Shown here piece by piece: positions 21,934 through 33,323 of a stretch of 64,000 nucleotides of DNA (position 1 is the stretch's first letter; every line of letters begins with the position of its first letter). Both the position numbers and the translations under genes were made by a program. Where the stretch lies: positions 82,507,760 through 82,571,759 of the forward strand of contig CM043948.1 in assembly GCA_014529385.2 (NCBI GenBank), written 5' to 3'. The notes under the pieces were generated by a model that saw only the letters and a list, made by a program, of their open reading frames with translations, did not search any database and was not told the DNA's origin. Source of the DNA: Adiantum capillus-veneris. Taxonomy: Eukaryota; Streptophyta; Polypodiopsida; Polypodiales; Pteridaceae.

Positions 21934-22429
21934 ATTTGATTTTATTGTGATTTTTTACTGCGAGTTAGAAGGCTAAATTTGCTGATTTGAGTGTGTAAAT
22001 GAGTGTTTTTTGACATTCCGACTATAGGAGAGTGTTCCTAGATCCTAGGGCGACCAATCTAATGTGTTCTGTGGCAGTTTTTGAGACCTAAATTATGATG
22101 GATTGTGATTTCGGTACCTCCTCAAAATGCGACCGTCCTTGATAGGATAGGGACCCTAAGTGCCCTTGACCTTCTCCAAAAGTTTTGTAGCGAGTGCAAA
22201 AATGGATTGATGACTGAGTGCGGTGATGTAGGACATAGGTACATTGCCAAATCCAAGAACTAGAGATTTGCATTTGTTAGGTATTGAGTTATTCTGTCAG
22301 CTCACTTCTTTGAGTTTGACAACCTCGAAGAGTCTCTGTGTCCCATCTGAGTCGCTTCCTTGAGTATTAACATTATGTTAGTGCCGAAAAGCTATGCTAT
22401 AGATGTCTGTCGTGACGACCCACTAACAG

Positions 22430-22545
22430 GGGCAAGGATGTGTTAATGAAGAAATGGTATGGGTTGATTCACTATAAAGGTCTCCTCTATATGCCGCCAA
22501 GCTCAACACACTTGGACATACTACAAAAGAGGCATACAAGATGGG
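22430..22545 (+). pseudogene. Possible integrase zinc-domain entry relic
   Basis: One frame reads KKWYGLIHYKGLLYMPPSST followed by HLDILQKRH, similar to the RNase H-integrase junction of Ty3 elements (a GLLY...P block and the first His). It is short and isolated, so confidence is low. Confidence 0.35.
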
Positions 22546-23031
22546 CTTGAGGGAGATAGTGGGAAAGTGGGGGGGAGAGAGAGAGAGAGAGAGAGATGGA
22601 GCAGATCATGGTGAAAGAGGGAGGGAGATTGAGTGAATTCGGCTACTTAGAAACCATAGCGTAATGTATGTACCTACTACTGAGACCCAGTTGATTCAAT
22701 TCTCATTATGACATGAGATCATCTTGAGATGTCCCCCTAATAAGTGTCTTTAAGTTGGGAAAACTTCATATGAGTAGAATTCTTGTAGTTTATGAACCAC
22801 CTAACAGCAATTCATTAACCAGACATGTATAAATTCTTTTCATGTCTTTAGGAAAAAAGGTCAAGTTCAAAATACATAGAAAACCCCATCCTCCCTTTGT
22901 GAACTCTTGTCTGGCTATGGTGAATCCACATTCAAACAAAGATTTGGGACAAACAAGTAAAAAATAAAATAAATATATCTAAATACTTATTTACGGAAGG
23001 CATCAGGAAAAATACACCTCCTGGTGACACA
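22546..23031. other. Spacer with a short GA run, no recognised gene
   Basis: A (GA)n run at about 22,573-22,596. The remainder is AT-rich without a coding signal or LTR boundary. Confidence 0.45.
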
Positions 23032-24133
23032 GAGCCTTCCGTTTTAATGAGAGAGTGCAATGATCATAACAAAGTGAATGGACACTGTGCGTGCAAGTGT
23101 ATGACATTGAGAGATAGAGAGAGAAGAGAATACGACACCAGAGACGTAAAACCCTCCTTTGAAGGCCCCACTCTCTATGGTGAGAGCGGTCTACTTATGA
23201 TCGCACAAATCTCTACAATGCTTGGACTTGCCGACGACGAGACGGGCTGAAATCTGAAAACTCTAAGGGCTAAAATCTGCAAATCTTTATCTGTTGAATT
23301 CAGACCCTATGTCGGTGATGATGTCGATGGCGACGACGACGCGCTGAAAACGCAGATGCTGAAATCTACGTTCTCCGGGCTGAAACTGTAAACCTTGATG
23401 GATTTCACCGTGCGGCGAGGATCTGCTGCGGGAAGGTGAGATCTGCGAAGTTCGGGAATTGATCTGCGATGTTTAAGGGCTGAAAACTGAAAACGTTGAT
23501 GGTTCTTGACGTTCCGTCGCAGTAAATCTGCAAACCACTCGGACTGATCTGCAAATCAAAAACGCTAGGGCTGAAAATGGTTCTGCTGTCGCCGGATGTC
23601 TTGCAAATGCAAACGCTAGGCTTGTTGTTGAGTCTTCTATCGCCAGGGATCTGCAAGAGCAAAAACGCTGGCTGATCTGGTCCAAAAACGCTAGGTGATT
23701 GTTGTGGAGCAAAAACGCTAGGGCTTGGGGTTCTGCTGAGAAGTTGCATGTTGAGCGTATGCTCCTGTTGCCTCTTCTGCCAATTAGTGCTAGTTTAGGT
23801 TTGCTTATATACAAACTTACTCAATTTGCCCTACCTATTTTCCAACAAAAGTCACTTAAAAATAATAAGTGAAAAATGTCAAAAATAGGGAAAATAGGCT
23901 AAATGTACTGGAAAATTCCCCTGAAGGATTCTGATGGATTCTGGGGGAATGCTTATGATCATGCTGTGTAACCAGAGGATATGCATCTACACTAAGTGAC
24001 TGGGCTTGCACGGTCTACGAATAGACTCACAAAAGTGCCAGATCACTTCGAATCTAGACTAACTGGACTGACTAAACCCTTGTCGTGCTGTAGCTTGTCC
24101 ACGGACACAAAGGGTTGGATGTGTCACGTGACA
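23032..24133 (-). mobile_element. LTR of the F family, truncated at its 3' end
   Basis: On the minus strand it starts TGTCACGTGACACATCC at 24,133 and runs through the same reiterated blocks (aaaacgctagggctgaaa type) as the LTRs at 50,126-51,406 and 53,520-54,715. It becomes unalignable by eye below 23,032 (gagccttccg), so about 100 bases of the LTR end are missing. It cuts straight into a copia gag gene at 24,134 and no internal F sequence accompanies it. Confidence 0.75.
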
Positions 24134-24665
24134 CATACGTGAGGGCGAGACTGTTGCTCAAAGAGACAACCAAGGTTTCCCAAGTATCTGACAATGCCAT
24201 AAGCAAGAAAATAGCTTTCAGCTTACCATCGAATTGCTGAAGCCCACTGTTCTGCAATTGACTCAACACACTTGTAAAAGCACTCAAATGCTCAGAAGCT
24301 GATTTCGAGTCATCAAGCTGCACATTCACCAACTTCCGCATCAAATGCACCTGGTTTACAGGCGTGGTGTTTTCATAATTGGACTTTAGCTTTTGCCATA
24401 TTACATAAGCAGAGTCCAAACGCTTGATGTCCGTCAAAATGTCATCATTGATAGCCATTTTGATGTAGGCCATAGCCTTCTTTTTCAACCTGGTCCACTC
24501 TTCGTCAGACAAACCTAGCAGCTTTTTCTCTTCCAATGCATCTTCACAATCCTTTAAGAAAAGGATACCTTGCATGCGTTCTTGCCAGAGGTCGAAGCCT
24601 TGACCATCGAACCGTTTGATTTCCATCAAACTTTTAGTGTCAGATGCGGAAGAGGAAGAAGCCAT
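24134..24665 (-). pseudogene. Ty1/copia gag, 3'-truncated
   Basis: The start codon at 24,665 opens a frame of ~175 residues with no internal stop. It has a Ser-rich N-terminus, FDGQGFDLWQERMQGIL, the UBN2 domain (YVIWQKLKSNYENT, LMRKLVNVQLDD, HLSAFTSVLSQL) and ALSDTWETLVVSL. Capsid-like function is inferred from the family. At SNSLALTY the gene is interrupted by an LTR. The original zinc knuckle and pol are not found in the window. With the primer site and LTR upstream on the minus strand it forms a copia 5' end. Confidence 0.85.
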
Positions 24666-25098
24666 TTTAATTCAACCACAAGTGTGTTTACAAGAGAGAT
24701 GCAATAGGCTGAAAATTTCAGCAAATAGGAGCAACCACAAGACTTTGCATACGATAGACCACAATTTCTTTACATGAAACTGTCCAAATCTGAAATTTCA
24801 GCTGAAAAGTGCAATTTCAAGCACCTATACTCAGCTTTTCACTCAATTTGTCGTGACAAACATCAATACATGTGATCCCACAACTTTGGTACACCTACGT
24901 ATTGCTGTGTTGACCTGTTATAACCTGTAAATCACCTGTTTTGACCTAAAAACAGCTTGTTTTGGGCAGTTTTGGTGGTTTTGGTGACCTTTTCGACTCC
25001 GGAAGCAAGGGGCTTCGCGATGGAAGCGAAATTGATTGCAGAAGAGCAATTTTAACTCGCTGTCCAACAGACTGCGTAGGACTGTTTTGAAACCCTAG

Positions 25099-25111
25099 GG
25101 CTCTGATACCA
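25099..25111 (-). promoter_or_regulatory. Primer-binding site, initiator tRNA-Met
   Basis: The minus-strand TGGTATCAGAGCC matches the consensus fully and lies two bases from the LTR end. It belongs to the copia 5' end whose gag starts at 24,665. Confidence 0.9.
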
Positions 25112-25113
25112 GT

Positions 25114-25382
25114 TGAAAGCGCGAAGCAGAAGGTACCGGTAGGTGCGCGTTGTGATGTAGTGCATGATTGGAGCAAGAAGCAGGAGGCGGAGTGCAACAG
25201 AGAGGAAGCGCTAGGGATCGAAGCAAGGAGAGAGAGAGAGAGCTCATGTTTTTGGGGAAAACTCAATAACTGAGTTTTGGGTTTACCCACTTTTATTATA
25301 AGTGACTTTAAAAAAATGATATTGAACCTGGACAAAGTATAAAAATGTACAAAAAGGGGTTATTTAGGCCTTTAACCCAACA
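25114..25382 (-). mobile_element. 5' LTR of the copia element
   Basis: 269 bases on the minus strand, beginning TGTTGGGTTAAAGG and ending CGCGCTTTCA, typical of copia LTRs. A partner 3' LTR was not found. Confidence 0.8.
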
Positions 25383-25384
25383 TA

Positions 25385-25385
<1 letters not shown>

Positions 25386-25437
<52 letters not shown>
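25386..25437. repeat. (CT)n(TA)n compound microsatellite
   Basis: A CT run followed by a TA run with one interruption, directly outside the copia LTR. Confidence 0.95.
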
Positions 25438-26008
25438 TCACCATTAACACAAGGTTACAAGCAAGGGATTTTTGTATTGGCATGGATGACTGGTGGTCAA
25501 TCTCTACTTAATTTGATGTTACACCCTCCTCTAAGAAAGAGATACTGTAATTTGTTTATGGACTTTCCATGCAATTAGGGTTCCATCTGTAAAGTTTTCT
25601 TGCTTCTCATTTTATTCTCCCTTCTATGTCCTTGTTGCTGATACATGAGTTGAGAGTTATTTTCGATTGCATTTAGACATCGAAGATTCTATCCATAGCA
25701 AGGAGGTGTAGTGATTGCATCTCGTGTAGGTTCTCAGCTATAGAATGGAAGGATGCTGCTTGTGTATTTTAGTGCAAGAGCGTATTTTTAATTTTCTTTG
25801 TTGAACGTGACCTGTTTTCGATGATTATTGATGAGGAGACTGTTACATTGCCTCAGTTGAAGTTATTCGGTGCCTTATTGCACTCTTTCTGGCCCCTGGC
25901 CTATTGTGTATAGATCAAAATATCTAACACATTGTGTTTTTGACATTTTCGAAGAGCTCTGATTTTTTAACTTGTGTTTGAAAATTGGATTATGCTTTTA
26001 CTGTCCAG
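25438..26008 (+). other. Non-coding sequence upstream of DEG10-like exon 2 (presumed intron)
   Basis: No coding signal. The sequence ends in a T-rich stretch and ctgtccag, a good splice acceptor. Exon 1 of this gene copy is not visible upstream in the window. Confidence 0.5.
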
Positions 26009-26254
26009 GATTTGTGATCAGTGGTAGACGGATCATTACAAATGCTCATGTTGTAGCTGACCAGACTTTTGTAAAGGTCAGGAAGCATGGATCTCCTGAA
26101 AAGTTCAAGGCACAAGTAAAAGCAGTGGGCCATGAATGTGATCTTGCCCTTTTAACTGTGGAAGAGGAGGAGTTTTGGGATGGAATGCAACCTTTGGAGC
26201 TTGGCAACATTCCTTTCTTGCAAGAGTCTGTGGCGGTGGTTGGTTATCCACAAG
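26009..26254 (+). CDS. DEG10: DEG10-like serine protease, exon 2 (His and Asp of the triad)
   Basis: The exon is bounded by acceptor tttactgtccag/G and donor CCACAAG/gtttgc and is open throughout. It encodes [20 protein letters not shown], with the catalytic His in TNAHVV, and [18 protein letters not shown], with the catalytic Asp in CDLALL, and ends VAVVGYPQG. This is the trypsin-like core of plant DEG10 proteases (ATP-independent, HtrA family, mitochondrial in Arabidopsis). The exon is 246 bases and begins and ends in phase 1, so it is symmetric. The exon with the catalytic Ser (GNSGGP) was not seen in the next 16 kb. The only matching exon 1 lies 17 kb downstream on the same strand, in the wrong order. 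The exon looks intact; whether it is expressed is unknown. Confidence 0.85.
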
Positions 26255-27382
26255 GTTTGCATTATATTAAGGCTTTTTTCAATCACGACCCTTGCCTTCC
26301 GTCTATGACTTCTAGTTATGCCAAAGAGGGGAAAACTTAGTTGATGAATTGCTAGTAAGATTATTGAGAGTAGTTGCAAATTTGTCAAAATGACATCAAA
26401 TTTAGTTATAAGTCATTTACCAATAAGTGCACACACAAGGTTGTGGATCACGTTTTTTTTTCAATGATATAAACACACTTGCAAGTTTTTTGGCATTTTG
26501 ATAAGTCGAAGGATGAATTTATGGTAATACTCTCTTGGCTGGCATAGCATGCCTGAAAGATGTAGGGAGCTTGTGATGATTATATACACTGTCCACTCTC
26601 CTTTTTGTACTTCCTACTCTTAGTATTTGTTCTTCCTTCTCAAGTGCTGGCACTTATCATGGTTTAGTTCGCCCAGCAGTGCTAGAGACTCTGGTTTCAT
26701 AAAACAACTGCTAGTTGGGACTAACTTTGTACAAAACCCGCACCTACCCCTGGGTGCTGATTAGGTGAGTAGGGATGTTGTAGCTATTGTCCAAGCTATA
26801 CATGATAAAGGTGATGGATCTACTTCTTGTTCGGAAAAGCAGAGAAGTTAAGGTCACATTTAAATTTGTTCTGGAATGCTTCGTTCCATCTTTACATTGT
26901 AAAATGACATCATAAATCTATAGCTTATTTTAGGGCTCAAGACATTGCACTTTTGGTGAGAGTTTGAAGTTGAGGAGTTAGTCTTTTGTCCTTTGTCTCA
27001 TCTTCTTGTTGTGAATGACTTTTAAGTTGAGTTTCTGTACAGAAATAAACTGAAACTCATTTCAAGTAAGCTTCTTAAAATATCAATGCTTATTGAATGT
27101 TCAATTCGTTTTGTTGTTGCGATTGTTGTTCGTTTTTAGAATAATGTATGATGTATGTTGTATTTTATTCAATGCAATTTTAATTATCTGTCGCAATTGT
27201 AGCAATTTTATAAGGTGTTGCAGCTTCACATAGATGGCTCATGTCTGACCTTCACAATGGCTTCTTGACAATTTCTCTATTCAATACGCTAGGGCGAAAC
27301 GAAGCTTAGACATTGGGTGCAAATTGAATCAATCGACCTTGAGTATTGTAGCATCATCATCACAAGGCTATGGTAGCGTCAA
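26255..27382. other. Non-coding sequence after exon 2
   Basis: AT-rich, with no further DEG10 exon, no LTR and no RNA gene recognised. If exon 2 belongs to a working gene, this is intron. Confidence 0.45.
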
Positions 27383-27831
27383 TCATGTGTCCATTATTGC
27401 AACTTCTATCAGTGTGTCGACATGTTCGCGTTTGCCATCATGTCTACCATCACCACTGCTTGTGTGTTGTTTATCTTCTTTCAACTTAGCCTCATGATCA
27501 ACCTCAATTTGTAGTTTTTTTATTCTCACTCTGTCAGCACGAACAAAGAGCCCATGGAAGGTGGAAGCTAAATGCGTACTTTTGAGTTTCTCCTCGTCCG
27601 TAGTGTCACTTTTAGGAGGAAGAACCGCATAAAGGCTAGTAAGCAAACTTTTGACAAAGTACTTAGGAAGCTTAGTGCATTAAGGTTGTCGATGAATTTT
27701 TCATAGTTCTCTCTCTCTCTTTCTCTTTGCAAGACGAGATCGATGATAACCTCCGCTACCACTTTGTAAGAACATCGCCTTTGTTGATTGATGTGAGGTT
27801 GCTGGCAAGAAGGGAGTATATGTTGCTGCAC
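27383..27831 (-). pseudogene. Unrecognised protein fragment
   Basis: Two overlapping minus-strand frames. The upstream one has an Arg-Glu run (a GA tract) followed by NYEKFIDNLNALS. After a frame change near 27,640 the downstream one reads LLTSLYAVLPPKSDTTDEEK and then a charged stretch to 27,383. The coding feel is moderate, but no family was recognised and the frame change suggests a broken gene. Confidence 0.25.
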
Positions 27832-28714
27832 TTTTTAACGTTGAATTAATACTAAATTAAGACTTTGTTTGCTTTTTAATGCTATTAATTTTGACCATGC
27901 AATTAGGGTTCAAGCGACTAGCTCTAGATGATGCCAAGCGGCCAAGAATCAACCCTAGGCTCAAGAATCCAAGGAAGCACATTAGGCTTACCAAGTAAAG
28001 ACTTAAAAATGTCCAGAGAGTCCGTATGTTTGCGTGTCATGAAGGCAATGAAAGCCATTGAGAAGAGGGTGAGAGAGGGTGAGCAAGGTCTACCTCACGA
28101 CTAGAAAAATAAATTCTCCCTAACCAGTCAAAATAAGGTCAAACTTGAAATTCTCGTGGCTTCTGAGTCAAAATTTGAAGTTTTTACCGGTAATTACACA
28201 AAACTTGTGTAAATTTCTCGATTTTCTTAAAGGAAAACTCAAAATTTAATTGGGATTTTACAGTTTCAAATGGTTAAAATACACTAGACCCCGATTATTT
28301 TCTAACATTGGTCTGCCTTGAGCCACTTGCCTCCTCCTCTAGCTGTCTATGTGCATGTTTGACCTACATACAACAACTCTTTCTCTCTCTATCTCTCATT
28401 GTGATATCACTGTTGAAATTAGGGTTGCAGGAAAACACACACAGCTTGGAGAAGACGAAGGAAGCTCAAGGCACACAACAGAGAGTGTATTATTTAGTGT
28501 GCAATGGAAGGATAGATAGCCCTAGAATGAATGGGCGTATATACAATGCACGGGGGAAAAAACCTCCTAGTGAGGGAAAAAATGCCTCGACTGTCCTAAG
28601 TGTGTTCACACACATCACTACCACATGTATATGGTAACAAATCCTCCCTGGAGTGATGCGGTGAACGAGAGTTGGCACATGAGTAGAGGGAAGTGACATG
28701 CCCTGAGGACATGA

Positions 28715-29492
28715 TCAGTCCACGAAGGGGAGTAAGCCCAAAGCTTTGTGAAAAGCTTCGAACTTCTCACGAGACAATGCCTTTGTGAAAAGATATGCAA
28801 GGTTATCATGCTTTGGCACATAATCCAAGTTGACCTCTCTTGATGAGATCCTCTCCCTCACATAGTGGTAATGCACCTCAATGTGCTTTGTGGGAGCATG
28901 AAAAACTAGGCTCCTTTCAGCTGCCAATGCGCTCTAACTGTTAGTGTAGATAGTGTTGGCAGTGTCCTATCCAACACCCAAATCAGCCATAAGGCGACTG
29001 AGCCATACACACTCAACCGTAGCTGTGAAGACTGCCTTGTACTCAGCCTCACAACTAGAAGTGGCCACAGTAGGTTGCTTCTTGCTCAACCATGATATAC
29101 ATGAACTGTCAAGCATCAAACAAAAACCACTTGTGGACACTCGCGTGTCAAAACAACTAGCCTAATCTAAGTCCAAAAAAGCATTTAAGTCTCGCGGCAA
29201 TGATCCCCCCTTGGGACAAAACAAGCCAGGATGTAAAGTGCCACTTAAGTAGTGGAAAATCCTCTTGACAGCCTGCCAATGCTTAGACCTTGACTATGCA
29301 TAAATCTGTTGACCTGTGAGACTGCAACTGAATATCCGGCCTCGTGTTGCATACATAAATGAGGCATCCAGCAATAGTTTGGTAAAGAGTGACATCTACA
29401 AGATCTTCAACATCATGAAGAATCAATTTCAAACATGTTTCCATGGGAGTTGCAATAGGTTTGCAATCCTCAAGTCCAAACTTACATAGCAA
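28715..29492 (-). pseudogene. Copia RT thumb and RNase H (full-length element)
   Basis: FGLEDCKPIATPMETCLKL and VDVTLYQTIAGCLIYVCNTR (29,480-29,330) are the RT thumb-connection motifs. The RNase H end lies at 28,927-28,715: RSLVFHAPTKHIEVHYHYV and NLAYLFTKALSREKFEAFH. The middle of RNase H (29,100-28,930) is frame-broken. The element ends a short distance before the left LTR. Confidence 0.8.
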
Positions 29493-29499
29493 ACTCTCT

Positions 29500-30680
29500 A
29501 TATAACTTTTCTAACACAAGACAATACCACCATCACACTGCTTAAATTGTATACCCAAGTAATGATGCAACATCCCCAAATCTTTCATTCTTGAAAGTAG
29601 CATTCAAATCAACCTTAAATTAAGCAATATGTCTCTCATTTGGTCTTGTGACCAGCAAATCATCCACATAAAGAACCACAATGAGAAGTACATCACCCTC
29701 ACGCTTTACATAATGTGCTTTCTGTTGGACTATTATGAAAGCCTCGTTTGACCAAATGAGTGTCAGCCTTCTCATACCACGCACGAGGAAATTCCTTCAA
29801 CCCATACAAAGCTTTGTTACATTTGCACAACTTTTCCTCTTGTCCTTTCTTACCAAAACCGCGAGGCTACATTACATAAACTTCCTCAAATATGTCACCA
29901 TTCAAGAAAGCAGTAACAATGTCCGATTGATGTACATCCCAACCAAAATGAGCTGCCAATGCACATAAAAAATGCACAGCAGTCATATGACAAGTGGGAG
30001 CAAAAGTCTCTTCATAATCTATGCCTTTTTATTGTGCATAGCAACAAGTCGAGCCTTATAGAGATCAATCTCTCACCATCCGACTTGCGTTTCAACTTGT
30101 AAACCCACTTTGTACCAATGGCCTTTTTGCCAGGATGCAAATCACATAAAGTCCACGTGTCATTTTCTATAAGTGCATCATATTTTGATTGCATGGCAGC
30201 CATCCAATTTCTGGAATTATGTGCTTCATCAAAAGACAGAGGTTCCTCAACATCATGTAAGCTAGACACAGCCAAAGCATAACAATCTGATGCATACGAT
30301 ACATGGGGAGAATCTGAACGAGTACGACTAGACAAAGGTGCATCCAATTTATTGTCACACAAAGTATGTACCAACCATTTTGGCATACCTCTAGCTTGCT
30401 CATTCTCAGCCCTTTCCTCATCAAGTACATCATGTACATCTGCATCAGTAATGGGTTGATCTGTAACATTTTTAGAAACCCCCATAGGTTTTATATTTGC
30501 CTCATTGGAATTTACATTCATACTTCCACCACTGAAAAGAGGCAACAAAGTTTCATAAATGTCCTGTGAGCTTATGTTACTGTCTCTAGTACATGACCAC
30601 AAGGGCTGAACAGAATCTTCCACAAACACATCTTGTGAAACCAGAATACGCTTTGTTTGTGGATGATACAACCTGTGTAA
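29500..30680 (-). pseudogene. Copia reverse transcriptase N-terminal half and palm
   Basis: From 30,230 the minus strand reads NWMAAMQSKYDALIENDTWT and AIGTKWVYKLKRKSDGE, the copia RT entry. Near 29,675-29,650 it reads LYVDDLLVT, the catalytic Y-V-D-D box. Frameshifts near 30,040 and 29,760 break the domain. Upstream (30,671-30,240) is a Ser/Asp/Glu-rich linker between integrase and RT. Confidence 0.8.
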
Positions 30681-31450
30681 CCTTTGCTTTCAGCACTATA
30701 ACCAACAAAAATACATTTGACAACCTTATTGTCCAATTTTCTACGTTGTGTTTGTGGCACCAAAGCATATGCCAAACAGCCAAAAACACGCATGTGCTCA
30801 ATAGAAGGCTTTCTATCATGCCATGATTCATATGGAGTAATAGACTGCAAAGCTTTTGTAGGACACCTATTTAGTACATAAGTGGCACACATGATGGCCT
30901 CAAGCCAAAAGGAATGCGACAAAGCTTGATTTTTGACCATACATCGTGCCATTTCCGTAAGTGACCTGTTTTTCCTCTCAGTAACACCATTTTGATGAGG
31001 CATATAAGGCACTGTACATTGGTGTTTTATACCACGACTAGCCAAAAATGAAATAAATTCATGAGACATATACTCCCCCCCTCAATCCGAACGGAGGGTG
31101 CCCGTAGTACATTTCGAGACATTTTCAGACATAGCTAGAAATTGTTTGAAGCACATAAATACTTTGGACTTCACTTTAAGCAGAAATACCCATGCATGCC
31201 TGGAGTAATCAGCAATGAAAGTTGCGAAGTAAAGGTAATTGCCCAAGGACGGAGTTTGCATGGTCCCATAAACATCATATGCACAAGCTGCAACCTGCAT
31301 GTGGCCCTAATTGAACCATCCTTTGGAAACTTTGAACGCTACATCTTACCCAAAATACAGCGTTCACAAACATGTTTGACAAGTGCTTCAAGAGGCGGCA
31401 AAGAAGCAACCATATTTGATTTCTGCAAAAGTAGCAAACTGTCAAAATTC
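30680..31450 (-). pseudogene. Copia integrase (full-length element)
   Basis: TFIADYSRHAWVFLLKVKSK carries the first catalytic Asp and LRSD the second. NGVTERKNRSLTEMARCM carries the Glu, with YVLNRCPTKAL and FGCLAYALVP downstream. A stop codon sits right after the second Asp (about 31,083), in a run of seven Gs on the minus strand, splitting an otherwise continuous core. The zinc-binding His/Cys residues lie in a decayed stretch near 31,380. Confidence 0.85.
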
Positions 31451-31524
31451 AGATGACCAAAACGTGCATGCCAAAGTTTTGTATCTGAAATAACCTTTGA
31501 ATCCACAACTGCATTTACAAAATT

Positions 31525-31927
31525 TTACCCACACTTGTCGTACAAAGTGAGTTTATACAGCCCACGACATAAAATTCTAGATCCAACAATTTTATCACCA
31601 AAACTGAGATCATGTATTGTACATCTATCATCCACAAATTTGACAACAAGACCAAGTCTAGCAAGTGCAGATACAGACAAAAGATTCTTCTTGATCCCAG
31701 GGAGATAAAGTGCATCAACGAGTGTGAAAGAACTACCATTTGCAGTAGTAAGCACAATCTTTCCAACTCCCGGAACTGGATAAGAGGCATTGTTGGCACA
31801 AGTAACTGAATTCTCGTGAAGGAAAGACTCAAGAGAGGTGAACAAATCACGATGTGAGGTAATGTGCTTTGTAGCACCACTGTCAAAATACCACACATGT
31901 GAATCTATAGCAACTGACATGCATGCA
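31525..31927 (-). pseudogene. Copia protease and GAG-pre-integrase region (full-length element)
   Basis: WYFDSGATKHITSHRDLF carries the D-S-G active site, followed by ALYLPGIKKNLLSVSALARL and GLYKLTLYDKCG, the standard protease-to-pre-integrase transition of copia. The frame is open from 31,989 to 31,525, so this domain has escaped disabling changes. It ends where the frame changes toward the integrase. Confidence 0.85.
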
Positions 31928-33036
31928 TCATGGAGGATAATATGTACAGTCTGCACTAAAAGCCCATTCTGCATCAATATCAGCATCACAGTCTCCTTTC
32001 ATAGAAGACTCGACAATAGCTACATTTGTAATGAATCCAGCATTTGCAGTGGAACCACCCTCTTTCTTCTTAGCCTCTTTGGCCTTCAACTTAGGACACT
32101 GCTTGATCAAGTGATCATTAGCTTTACAATAATGGCGACACATCTTCTTTTTGCCCTTATCACCAAAATTCCAGACGAATTGCTGCCAGCAGAAGCATTA
32201 GGAACAGGTGATTTTCCACTCGCAGAAGAACCATAAGAAGTGGCTGCATTGTTGTTACCACCCTTTCTTTGAGCAACAATAAAAGCATGTTCAATTGCAC
32301 GCTGTCTAGTCCTGTTTTTTCTAGGAAAGTGACTCTTGCAACAACAATGTGCATGATGCATCAAACTTGATTCCTTGGGTCATCAGTCTCCAAGTACTAG
32401 CATAAGTCTGGTAAGAGTCTAGCAAGGCATCAAGAACAATCTGCATAAGGGAACTGTTTGAAATGGCTTCACCTGCAGAAATGAGTTGCTCATTGATATC
32501 CTTGACACTAGCAAGGAAAGTGTCCATGTCATCTTCCTCATGCATAATCTTTGATTCCAGCTCTTTACACAGCAATGCGATTTTAGCCTCATTGCAACTT
32601 GCATAAAGACCAGCCAGAATATCCAAGCCCGTTTTGTAGATTTTGCTGAAAGAATGTGAGGAATATGATGCGCTTCACAGACAACGCATGAGCCTGCGCA
32701 TCCTTTACCTCCCAATGAGTTTGTTCTTCTGTAGGCAAAACAACTCTAACAGTAGCAATCCTTGCAGCAAGACCTGCAACATCCTCAATATCGCATATAT
32801 CCTCAAAACCAGGACTACATCAATGCCTGCACAATGTTCCAAACGCCCTTTGACACAAGAACATGTTGCATCATATAAGCCCACATAGGGTAATTGTCCC
32901 CATCCAATCTGTCCTCAGCAGCAAACATCTTGAACACATATGTGTTATTGTTGGCCATGACGAATGCCTGCACTTGATGTGAAAACTGCCCAAAAAGAGG
33001 AGAAACGAAGCGATAACAACAGGTGCTATATAGCAA
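31928..33036 (-). pseudogene. Copia gag and zinc knuckle (full-length element)
   Basis: The N-terminus starts at 32,958 (MANNNTYVFKMFAAEDRLDG, then NYPMWAYMMQHVL), followed after a stop by a UBN2 segment at 32,626-32,321 (KELESKIMHEEDDMDTFL). The nucleocapsid near 32,143 reads CRHYCKANDHLIKQC, a knuckle with three rather than two residues between the first cysteines. Frameshifts separate all three parts. Confidence 0.8.
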
Positions 33037-33305
33037 AAACCGTAGAAGGCTGTAAGGGACCTATTATGCAGAAAACAACAATGACTGAATTTTTGCACAA
33101 AATGACGAAATAGCCTGTGTAGTACTGCCTGTAGTGGAAACGGAGGCCGAAATGAGCTCGAATCAGAAATCTGAGCAGACTGAGCTCTTAGGTTCTTCCC
33201 AAAAAAATTGTCAACCTGCGACGAACGCTCGCCAAATCTCACAGAAATCGAAGAAAGTGAGCAGGCGTGTGCTGGAGCTATTGGTGACTAAGCCTAGGAG
33301 GACGT

Positions 33306-33323
33306 AACCTGCTCTTATACGAA
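33306..33323 (-). promoter_or_regulatory. Primer-binding site of the full-length copia element
   Basis: The minus-strand TTCGTATAAGAGCAGGTT differs at two positions from the usual copia context TTGGTATCAGAGCAGGTT (initiator tRNA-Met). It lies directly inside the right LTR. Confidence 0.75.
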
